Origin: Acinetobacter sp. SFB
GTDB lineage: Bacteria; Pseudomonadota; Gammaproteobacteria; Pseudomonadales; Moraxellaceae
Length of the DNA: 64,000 nucleotides
Direction: 5' to 3'
Assembly (NCBI RefSeq): GCF_001647545.1
Contig: NZ_LSZH01000011.1
Coordinates: 507,240 to 571,239, forward strand
Part shown: positions 57,479-64,000 of the stretch, piece by piece
How positions within the stretch are numbered: the stretch's first letter is position 1
Layout: the number at the start of each line of letters is the position of its first letter
The notes under the pieces: model-generated
Databases searched by the model: none
Told to the model about the DNA's origin: nothing
The model's input: only the letters and a program-made list of their open reading frames with translations
Program-made: the position numbers and the translations under genes

Positions 57479-59860
57479 ATGAAAATTAGCGAAAATTGGT
57501 TACGCACGTGGGTCAACCCAGCTATTGATAGTGAAAAACTGTCTGATCAGTTGACTATGCTGGGTCTTGAAGTTGATGAGTTGGCTCCAGCAGCTAAACC
57601 ATTTACCGGTGTCGTTGTGGGTGAAGTTCTGACTGTGGAACAACATCCTGATGCAGACCGTTTACGTGTGACTACAGTAAATATCGGTTCGGGAGAGCCA
57701 TTACAGATTGTCTGCGGTGCACCAAATGTCCGTGCAGGGATGAAAGCCCCTGTAGCAACCATTGGTGCAGTATTGCCGGGTGATTTCAAAATCAAGAAAG
57801 GCAAGCTTCGTGGTGTTGAATCACAAGGCATGCTGTGCGGTGCTTCTGAAATTGACCTTGAAGATAAACTTGATGGTTTATTGGAATTACCAAGTGATGC
57901 ACCCGTTGGTGTAAACATCCGTGAATATCTAAATCTTGATGACCACGTCATTGATATCAGCATCACGCCAAACCGAGGTGACTGCTTCAGTATCCGGGGT
58001 ATTGCCCGTGAAATTGGTGTGATTAATCAATTGCCTGTGACAGCACCTGAAATAAAAGAAGTTGCTGCAACCATTACCGATGTTAAAAATGTGGTTGTTG
58101 ATACAGACGGCTGTCCGCGTTACTTAGGCCGTGTGATTAAAAACGTCAATACCAAAGCGCCCACACCTGAATGGATGGAACGTGCGCTAGCTCGTTCCGG
58201 TATCCGTCAGCACAGTATTTTGGTCGATATCACCAACTATGTATTGATTGAACTGGGCCAACCGCTTCATGCTTTTGATGCTGCTAAAGTTCAAGGTTCA
58301 GTGCATGTACGTCAGGCCACTGCTCAAGAGAAACTGGTTCTTTTAAATGAACAAGAGGTTGAGCTCACTGAAGATGTGATGGTAATTGCCGATGATGAAA
58401 GAGCATTGGCAATTGCCGGCATCATGGGTGGCTTGTCTTCATCAGTGACTGATGCTACCACTGAAATCTTTCTGGAATCTGCATTCTTCGCGCCATTACA
58501 CATCGCAGGTCGTGCACGTCGTTATGGTTTACATACCGATGCATCACAGCGTTATGAACGCGGCGTAGACTTTGAATTGCCAAGTATTGCTATGAACCGT
58601 GCCTCACAGCTTATTGCTGAATTGGCGGGTGGCGAGTTTGGTCCAATTACGGTTGCAGAAAAGGTTGAGCTTTTACCAATACGTGACGCGATTGAATTGA
58701 ACCAAGTTCAAGTCGATCAATTACTAGGTTATAAAGTTGAAAGTGACTTTATTACTGATTCATTACAACGTCTTGGTTGTATCGTGACGGTGAAAGCACC
58801 AGGTGAGTGGAGCGTTATTCCGCCTTCACATCGCTATGATATGGCTATTTATCAAGACCTGATTGAAGAAGTTGCCCGTATTCACGGTTATGACAATATT
58901 CAAATCAGCCTGCCTGTGATCGATGTCAAACTTGCAAAGTATCAAGATCAGTTTGAATTACCGCAACTTCGTCAAACCTTGGTGACTTTAGGTTATCAAG
59001 AAGCCATCAGCTTTAGCTTTGCCGATGCCAAACTTGAAAAGCAGTTGAATCCAAATGTTAATTCATTGATGTTAGCAAATCCGATCTCAAGTGAATTGGC
59101 TGCGATGCGTTCGACTTTGTTATCAAGTTTGATTCCATGCGTGCAATACAATATTAACCGTCAACAAAGCCGCGTACGTTTCTTTGAGTTAGGTTTACGT
59201 TTTGATTATCAAGATGCAAAAAGCATTCATGATCTGAAACAAATCCCGACTTTGGCATTAATTGCCGTGGGTGCTAAAACGGCTGAATCTTGGCATGTGA
59301 AAGCACGGCCGATGGATTTCTTCGATCTTAAAGGTGAGGTTGAGGAAATTTTCGCTGCTGGACGTGTCAAAGTTGAATATGTTCGTTCAGAACGTGCATG
59401 GTTACATCCGGGTCAATCTGCTGAAATTTTAGTAGATGGCAAGTCTGTCGGTTACCTGGGTCGTTTACATCCATCTTTGGAAGATGAGCTTGATTTAGGC
59501 ATCACTTGGGTGGCAGAACTCGATCAACAGGCTGTTTTGCAAACTTATGTATCTAATTTTACAGAATTATCACGTTTTCCATCGGTTAGACGTGATATTG
59601 CGCTTTTAATTAGTGATAAGATTAATGTTAGCGAAATTCAGCAACTTATCGGAAAAACGGGTGGAGCGTTATTAAACTCGACCTGGTTGTTTGATGTGTA
59701 CACTGGACAAGGTGTCGAACAGGGTAAACGCTCATTGGCATTTGCACTTTTATGGCAACACCCATCCCGTACACTTGAAGATGCTGAAATTAAATCGGGT
59801 ATGGATCAAATAATCGAAGTGTTGCAAAACACTTATCAGGCGACATTGAGGGCTTCATGA
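57479..59860 (+). CDS. pheT: Phenylalanyl-tRNA synthetase beta subunit
   Basis: 793 residues, the large subunit. It shows an N-terminal tRNA-binding domain (about 40-150, [18 protein letters not shown]), B3/B4 editing domain (about 210-390), B5 domain (about 400-475), and the C-terminal ferredoxin-like anticodon-binding domain (about 700-793, [15 protein letters not shown]). Its stop overlaps the ihfA start by 4 bp (ATGA). Confidence 0.98.
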   Translation: MKISENWLRTWVNPAIDSEKLSDQLTMLGLEVDELAPAAKPFTGVVVGEVLTVEQHPDADRLRVTTVNIGSGEPLQIVCGAPNVRAGMKAPVATIGAVLPGDFKIKKGKLRGVESQGMLCGASEIDLEDKLDGLLELPSDAPVGVNIREYLNLDDHVIDISITPNRGDCFSIRGIAREIGVINQLPVTAPEIKEVAATITDVKNVVVDTDGCPRYLGRVIKNVNTKAPTPEWMERALARSGIRQHSILVDITNYVLIELGQPLHAFDAAKVQGSVHVRQATAQEKLVLLNEQEVELTEDVMVIADDERALAIAGIMGGLSSSVTDATTEIFLESAFFAPLHIAGRARRYGLHTDASQRYERGVDFELPSIAMNRASQLIAELAGGEFGPITVAEKVELLPIRDAIELNQVQVDQLLGYKVESDFITDSLQRLGCIVTVKAPGEWSVIPPSHRYDMAIYQDLIEEVARIHGYDNIQISLPVIDVKLAKYQDQFELPQLRQTLVTLGYQEAISFSFADAKLEKQLNPNVNSLMLANPISSELAAMRSTLLSSLIPCVQYNINRQQSRVRFFELGLRFDYQDAKSIHDLKQIPTLALIAVGAKTAESWHVKARPMDFFDLKGEVEEIFAAGRVKVEYVRSERAWLHPGQSAEILVDGKSVGYLGRLHPSLEDELDLGITWVAELDQQAVLQTYVSNFTELSRFPSVRRDIALLISDKINVSEIQQLIGKTGGALLNSTWLFDVYTGQGVEQGKRSLAFALLWQHPSRTLEDAEIKSGMDQIIEVLQNTYQATLRAS

Positions 59861-60153
59861 CAGCATTAACAAAAGCAGAAATGGCTGATCATTTAAGTGA
59901 GCTCACGAGTTTAAACCGTCGTGAAGCAAAACAAATGGTCGAGTTGTTCTTCGATGAGATTAGCCAAGCGCTAATCTCAGGCGAACAAGTAAAACTTTCG
60001 GGGTTCGGTAACTTTGAGTTGCGTGATAAACGTCAACGTCCAGGTCGAAATCCGAAAACGGGTGAAGAAATTCCAATTTCTGCACGCCGTGTAGTCACAT
60101 TCCGTGCAGGGCAGAAATTCCGCCAGCGCGTAGGAAATGAGCAGATCGATTGA
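59857..60153 (+). CDS. ihfA: Integration host factor alpha subunit
   Basis: 98 residues, HU/IHF family DNA-bending protein. Signatures: [20 protein letters not shown] at the start, [21 protein letters not shown] (the beta arm) and the Pro-containing [17 protein letters not shown]. The pheT-ihfA overlap is the classical arrangement. Confidence 0.98.
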   Translation: MTALTKAEMADHLSELTSLNRREAKQMVELFFDEISQALISGEQVKLSGFGNFELRDKRQRPGRNPKTGEEIPISARRVVTFRAGQKFRQRVGNEQID

Positions 60154-60166
60154 TCTGCTTTTTTTA
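60137..60166 (+). terminator. Terminator overlapping the end of ihfA
   Basis: GCAGATC, loop GATT, GATCTGC, then seven T. The ihfA stop codon lies in the stem. Confidence 0.9.
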
Positions 60167-60291
60167 TTTTAAAATATGTAAAACTCTATCACTTGAGTGA
60201 CAGGGAAGTAGATTAGCTATGACTGGAAGTCATGTTGTAGCTGAAAATAAGATTGGGTAATTTATATTTTACTGATCTTTATCTTAAGCAT

Positions 60292-60322
60292 AAAAAAAGA
60301 GAGCCAAATGGCTCTCTTTTTT
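60292..60322. terminator. Terminator between ihfA and the Ala-rich lipoprotein gene
   Basis: AAAAAAGAGAGCC, loop AAAT, GGCTCTCTTTTTT, a symmetric bidirectional terminator. Confidence 0.92.
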
Positions 60323-60340
60323 ACTTAATAATCGTAAAGA

Positions 60341-60619
60341 TTATTGAGCTTTAGCAGTAGAAGCAGCAGCAGTAGCATCAGCAGCAGCGTCAACAGCAGT
60401 AGAAGCAGCATCAGCAGCTTGAGAAGCAGCAGCGTCAGCAGCAGGAGCAGCTTCAACAGTAGCAGCAGAAGCAGCAGCTTCAGCTTCAGAAGCAGCAGCT
60501 ACAGCTTCAGATGCAGCAGAGTTAGCGTCAGCAGCAGCTTCTTCAGTTTTTTTAGCACAACCAACGAAAGCTAAAGTAGTAGCAACTGCAGCAGCAATAG
60601 CGATTTTTTTGAATAACAT
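60341..60619 (-). CDS. Alanine-rich small lipoprotein
   Basis: 92 residues starting MLFKKIAIAAAVATTLAFVG with lipobox FVGC (Cys21). The mature part is almost entirely Ala, Ser, Glu and Asp, in loose repeats such as SEAVAAASEAEAAAS and ADAAASQAADAAS, which should form long helices or a coiled coil. This resembles small murein-type lipoproteins in style, but no peptidoglycan-attachment Lys-Arg end is present. The start at 60619 follows GAGAGTGA; the frame is open to 60715 without a signal sequence, so the shorter form is preferred. The low-complexity GCA/GCT codons are prone to slippage. Confidence 0.75.
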   Translation of the reverse strand: MLFKKIAIAAAVATTLAFVGCAKKTEEAAADANSAASEAVAAASEAEAAASAATVEAAPAADAAASQAADAASTAVDAAADATAAASTAKAQ

Positions 60620-60984
60620 GGCATCACTCTCTAAAATATGAGATAAAAAAAAACCTTTGTTAGCCTGTTGAGTGCTTTTATTCTTCCTAATATTTGTTAG
60701 GCAGTAACAATGCAAAGGCAGTCTAACTGGTCTGCAAATATGCTATCACTGCGCATTTTTAATTACTACTAGGGTGCGAGCAAAAAATGCAAAAAATGAT
60801 GAAAAATGAGCAGTTTATTAACAGAAAATAACAATCAACTAGAGGGTTTATATTGGAGAAGCACTAAATAACTTGCTAAAAAATATCATTTTTTTTATCT
60901 GATTATTTTAATAATCATGAACTTGCATAAAAGTTTACAAGAAAAAAGCTCAATTGTGTCTTTATGTAAACAAAGTCAACCAAA
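60620..60984. other. Gap between rho terminator and Ala-rich lipoprotein gene
   Basis: 365 bp, AT-rich. It must hold the promoter of the lipoprotein gene; no ORF or RNA gene is recognisable. Confidence 0.4.
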
Positions 60985-61014
60985 TAAAAAGGCTATCGTT
61001 ATAGATAGCCTTTT
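60985..61014 (-). terminator. Terminator after rho
   Basis: On the minus strand AAAAGGCTATC, 6-nt loop, GATAGCCTTTT, then a T-rich tail. Confidence 0.88.
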
Positions 61015-61039
61015 ATATACAACATAATAATGAATCGAA

Positions 61040-62308
61040 TTAATTGGTTGCTTTACCTTTCATTTGATCGAAGAAATCATCATTGGTTTTGGTTTCTTTC
61101 ATGCGATCAAGCAAGAATTCCATTGCCACCAATTCATCCATAGGATGAAGTAACTTACGAAGAATCCATACTTTACGTAAGTTATCTTCGCTCATGAGAC
61201 GTTCTTCACGGCGTGTGCCTGATTTCTTGATATTCATCGCAGGGAATACGCGTTTTTCAGAAATACGACGATCAAGAGTGATTTCTTGGTTACCGGTACC
61301 TTTGAATTCTTCGTAAATTACGTCATCCATTTTACTGCCGGTTTCAATCAAGGCTGTAGAAATAATTGTTAGTGAACCACCTTCTTCAATATTACGTGCT
61401 GCACCGAAGAAGCGTTTTGGACGTTCAAGTGCATGTGCATCCAGACCACCCGTCAGTACTTTGCCAGATGAAGGAATAACAGTGTTATATGCACGTGCTA
61501 AACGGGTAATCGAATCAAGCAAAATCACGACATCTTTTTTGTGTTCAACCAGACGTTTTGCTTTTTCAATGACCATTTCAGCCACTTGTACGTGACGAGC
61601 GGGTGCTTCATCGAATGTGGATGCAATCACTTCACCACGGACAGTACGCTCCATTTCGGTAACTTCTTCTGGGCGTTCGTCAATCAGAAGAACGATCAGG
61701 AATACTTCCGGATTATTACGAACAATCGACTGTGCGATGGTTTGCAATAGCATGGTTTTACCGGCTTTAGGTGGTGCAACAATAATTGAACGCTGGCCTT
61801 TACCAATTGGCGCAACCAGGTCAACCACACGTGAAGTTAAATCTTCAGTGGTACCGTTACCTAGCTCCATAATTAACTGTTCAGTTGGGAACAATGGAGT
61901 TAAGTTTTCGAACAGGATTTTGTTACGTGAGTTTTCAGGCGTGTCATAGTTAATTTGATTAACTTTTAATAAAGCAAAATAGCGTTCGCCTTCTTTCGGT
62001 GGGCGAATCGTACCTGTGATGGTGTCACCTGTACGTAAGTTAAAGCGACGAATTTGAGACGGGCTGACATAAATGTCATCAGGACCTGCAAGATATGAAC
62101 CTGATGCAGAGCGTAGGAAGCCAAAACCATCAGAGAGAATTTCTAAAACACCATCACCAAAAATCTCTTCGCCATTCATTGCATGGCGTTTTAAGATGGC
62201 AAAAATGATGTCTTGCTTACGGTTACGAGCCATTCCTTCTAGGCCCATAAACTCGGCAATCTTGATGAGTTCGCCAATCGGTTTTTTCTTGAGTTCAGTT
62301 AAATTCAT
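61040..62308 (-). CDS. rho: Transcription termination factor Rho
   Basis: 422 residues, hexameric RNA helicase. N-terminal RNA-binding cold-shock domain (about 50-120, [20 protein letters not shown]), Walker [13 protein letters not shown], Walker [17 protein letters not shown], and the Q/R-loop region [13 protein letters not shown]. Length is standard. It follows trxA on the same strand, as in E. coli. Confidence 0.98.
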   Translation of the reverse strand: MNLTELKKKPIGELIKIAEFMGLEGMARNRKQDIIFAILKRHAMNGEEIFGDGVLEILSDGFGFLRSASGSYLAGPDDIYVSPSQIRRFNLRTGDTITGTIRPPKEGERYFALLKVNQINYDTPENSRNKILFENLTPLFPTEQLIMELGNGTTEDLTSRVVDLVAPIGKGQRSIIVAPPKAGKTMLLQTIAQSIVRNNPEVFLIVLLIDERPEEVTEMERTVRGEVIASTFDEAPARHVQVAEMVIEKAKRLVEHKKDVVILLDSITRLARAYNTVIPSSGKVLTGGLDAHALERPKRFFGAARNIEEGGSLTIISTALIETGSKMDDVIYEEFKGTGNQEITLDRRISEKRVFPAMNIKKSGTRREERLMSEDNLRKVWILRKLLHPMDELVAMEFLLDRMKETKTNDDFFDQMKGKATN

Positions 62309-62581
62309 AGGGGGTCAGATAGAATCAAAATTCTGGAATAGAGATGAGGAAAGGGAGCAACATTCAGCCGCTTGCACGCAATAAAAGTAACGTAATTGTA
62401 TTTGCACAATAACAATTCAGAGGTCTGATTCATTGTTTCGAAGAAAAAAGTGTAAAACAATTTCTGTTGCCGAGCGGCGATCTTATGTGTTGTGTCTTTT
62501 AAGAAAATTGCGGATTGAAAATCCTTTATTCCTTGAACATGCAATATAAGAGAGAATACAGCTTTTGTCAATTTATAGACG
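62309..62581 (-). other. rho leader region
   Basis: About 270 nt of transcript-leader space between the trxA terminator and rho. In E. coli rho has a long leader through which Rho represses itself; a comparable role here is inference. A frame spanning 62305-62571 is not convincing as a gene. Confidence 0.4.
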
Positions 62582-62612
62582 AAAAAAATACGCTATCCGG
62601 AAATAGCGTATG
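62582..62612 (-). terminator. Terminator after trxA
   Basis: On the minus strand ATACGCTA, 8-nt loop, TAGCGTAT, then a T-run. Confidence 0.88.
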
Positions 62613-62636
62613 GGATTAAATTGTACTGTTTTTAAA

Positions 62637-62963
62637 TTAGATGTTTTCTTCAATAAATGCAGTCAATTTAGATTTTGGTGCAGCGCCTACTTGTTGCGCA
62701 ACTACTTCACCATTTTTGAACATCAATAATGCAGGAATGTTACGGATGTTGTAATTCACGGCAGTTGCTTCGCAAGCAGTTACGTCAACTTTAACAACCT
62801 TCATTTTGCCTTCGAATTCTGTAGAAAGCACTTCTAATACAGGTGCAATCGCCTTACATGGTGCACACCAACCTGCCCAGAAATCTACAAGTACAGGAAC
62901 GTCAGATTGTAAAACGTCAGCTTCGAAGTTTGCATCAGTTGTGTTTACGATATTGCCAGACAT
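62637..62963 (-). CDS. trxA: Thioredoxin
   Basis: 108 residues, thioredoxin fold with LVDFWAGWCAPCKAIAPVLE and the cis-proline segment IRNIPALLMFKNGE. The active site is CAPC rather than the usual CGPC, a variant that can shift redox potential modestly. There is no signal peptide, so it is the cytoplasmic general reductant. A second Cys occurs at VTACEATA. It precedes rho and is divergent from ppx. Confidence 0.96.
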   Translation of the reverse strand: MSGNIVNTTDANFEADVLQSDVPVLVDFWAGWCAPCKAIAPVLEVLSTEFEGKMKVVKVDVTACEATAVNYNIRNIPALLMFKNGEVVAQQVGAAPKSKLTAFIEENI

Positions 62964-63102
62964 GGATATGCTCCAAATAAAATTTTAAGTTAGTTCTATA
63001 ACTATAAGTATTACATAGCCTCATTTAACTATGTAGTGGGATATGTAGATTTTCAAACATTATAGTGAGTTTGTCTAATTGATGCTGACGATATTGGTAA
63101 TC

Positions 63103-63136
63103 GTGTCATGCAATTGTCAATGATAAAAACATAAAA
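63103..63136 (+). promoter_or_regulatory. PHO-box-like promoter of ppx
   Basis: GTGTCAT (63103-63109) and TTGTCAA (63114-63120) on the 11-bp pitch, followed 10 bp later by ATAAAA as a possible -10, like the site at 27923-27956. It lies about 100 bp before the ppx start. Confidence 0.55.
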
Positions 63137-63221
63137 ACTGATTCATTTGAGCTGATAAATGGCTTTTAAATTGTATGTATGTGAATTACTCTAAGCATAA
63201 TTCTTATAGGTTCGTTGAATA

Positions 63222-64000
63222 ATGTCGGATTTTTTGATTGATGAAGAGTTACTTGCTGCCATCGATATGGGGTCGAACAGTTTTCATCTTGCTATTGCGC
63301 GTGTAGATCATGGCGAAGTAAAGAAAGTTGCTTCAATGTCAGAAAAAGTACAGTTGGCTGCAGGTCTGGATGAAAATAAAAACCTGACTGAAGCCGCCCA
63401 GCAACGTGGTTTGGCTTGTTTGGCACGCTTTGTCGGACGGCTAAGTTCAGTACAAGCGAACCGTATGCGAATTGTAGCGACCAATGCTTTACGTCAAGCC
63501 AAAAATGGTCATGAATTTATTCAAAAAGCCGCAGAAATTTTACCCAAGCCGATTGAAATTATTGCTGGTCGTGAAGAAGCCCGTCTGATTTATTTGGGCG
63601 TCTCGCATACTATGGCCAATAGTGGTCGTCGTCTAGTGATCGACATTGGTGGTGGTTCAACAGAGCTTATTATTGGCGAGGAATTCGAGCCGATTCATAC
63701 CGAATCTTTACAAATGGGCTGTGTGGCATTTACCAAAGCTTATTTTAGTGATGGCGAGATTAACCAGAAAAATTTTGATAAGGCGGTCGTTGCTGCACGT
63801 AAAGAACTTTCAGGTATTGCCAATACCTATAAAACAGCGGGTTGGGATACGGTGGTCGGTTCAAGCGGTACCATTAAAGCCTGTCGTCAAATTACTGTAA
63901 ATATGGGCTGGAGCGATGCGCAAGAGAACTTGACTCGCGAAGGTCTGGAAAAACTTAAAGAAAAATTACTCAAATTTAAACATATTTCTGAAGTGGATTT
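63222..64000 (+). CDS. ppx: Exopolyphosphatase (3' end outside window)
   Basis: The frame opens at ATG 63222 and is open to the window edge (259 codons seen). Ppx/GppA family, ASKHA fold, releasing phosphate from polyphosphate ends. Motifs: LLAAIDMGSNSFHLAIARV, ATNALRQAKN, and the phosphate-binding VIDIGGGSTELIIG. It could in principle be GppA; the context (trxA-rho divergent from ppx) and N-terminus favour Ppx. The PHO-box-like repeat upstream fits a phosphate role. Confidence 0.9.
   Translation, partial: MSDFLIDEELLAAIDMGSNSFHLAIARVDHGEVKKVASMSEKVQLAAGLDENKNLTEAAQQRGLACLARFVGRLSSVQANRMRIVATNALRQAKNGHEFIQKAAEILPKPIEIIAGREEARLIYLGVSHTMANSGRRLVIDIGGGSTELIIGEEFEPIHTESLQMGCVAFTKAYFSDGEINQKNFDKAVVAARKELSGIANTYKTAGWDTVVGSSGTIKACRQITVNMGWSDAQENLTREGLEKLKEKLLKFKHISEVD

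Noticed and set aside
60344..60574. Poly-serine plus-strand frame (SSSxSSS repeats)
   Set aside because: It is the complement of the Ala-rich lipoprotein's GCA/GCT repeats and has no independent support.
62305..62571. 88-codon frame in the rho leader
   Set aside because: It starts at TTG without a ribosome-binding site, overlaps rho and has no recognisable character. A short Rho leader peptide as in E. coli could not be identified either.

Overview
The window is a stretch of mostly core bacterial chromosome, low in GC and densely coded on both strands. Protein resemblance (from memory, no search run) and gene order point to the gammaproteobacterial genus Acinetobacter: trxA-rho next to ppx, tig-clpP-clpX, rhodanese-grxC-secB, rsgA divergent from orn, pheS-pheT-ihfA, ackA-pta, and a PiuA/PiuC iron pair. 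I see no phage, integron, CRISPR array, rRNA, tRNA or intact insertion sequence.

Layout. 1-2.1 kb: the edge of a double TonB-C-domain protein and an MFS exporter. 2.3-2.95 kb: rpmI-rplT. 3.0-4.8 kb: two tandem paralogous small membrane proteins and lgt. 4.9-5.7 kb: an NRDE-family protein. 5.8-9.7 kb: tatABC followed by phoX, a Tat substrate with a lipobox. 9.8-15.8 kb: an AEC transporter, rdgB, a Sel1 protein, metW-metX and leuA. 16.0-20.8 kb: iron uptake, with a decayed TonB-dependent receptor, piuC, a complete piuA and a Fur-box-like site. 21.5-25.1 kb: the protein quality-control block tig-clpP-clpX. 25.3-32.7 kb: a lipoprotein, class I fumarase, a very small PhoB-type transcription unit, a damaged methyltransferase, pta and ackA. 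33-38.5 kb: proA, an alpha/beta-hydrolase with a PilZ-like tail, an LCM-type methyltransferase and nagZ. 38.7-45.2 kb: prc, an MHYT-GGDEF-EAL protein and prfC. 45.3-50 kb: two related lipoproteins, a TatD-type hydrolase, a BI-1 family protein and fabI. 50-56.2 kb: secB, grxC, rhodanese, rsgA, orn, tcdA, a PNPOx-like protein and a tail-anchored unknown. 56.4-60.2 kb: pheS-pheT-ihfA. 60.3-64 kb: an Ala-rich lipoprotein, rho, trxA and the start of ppx.

The strongest unifying signal is phosphate control. Direct repeats of the PHO-box type (CTGTCAT units on an 11-bp pitch) stand upstream of phoX, weakly upstream of tatA, twice upstream of an unannotated 28-codon ORF at 27988-28074, and upstream of ppx. 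This suggests a PhoB regulon joining a Tat-exported phosphatase, its export machine, polyphosphate breakdown and a new micropeptide or small RNA. The 28-codon unit is the best candidate for something undescribed: its own PHO-box promoter, a single membrane span, and a terminator hairpin whose loop contains the stop codon.

Signs of decay are the receptor remnant at 16.2-17.3 kb and the methyltransferase at 28.2 kb, which has a one-base frame break near its start and an altered SAM-binding motif. Two intergenic places hold REP-like palindromic sequence (49.9 and 57.4 kb).
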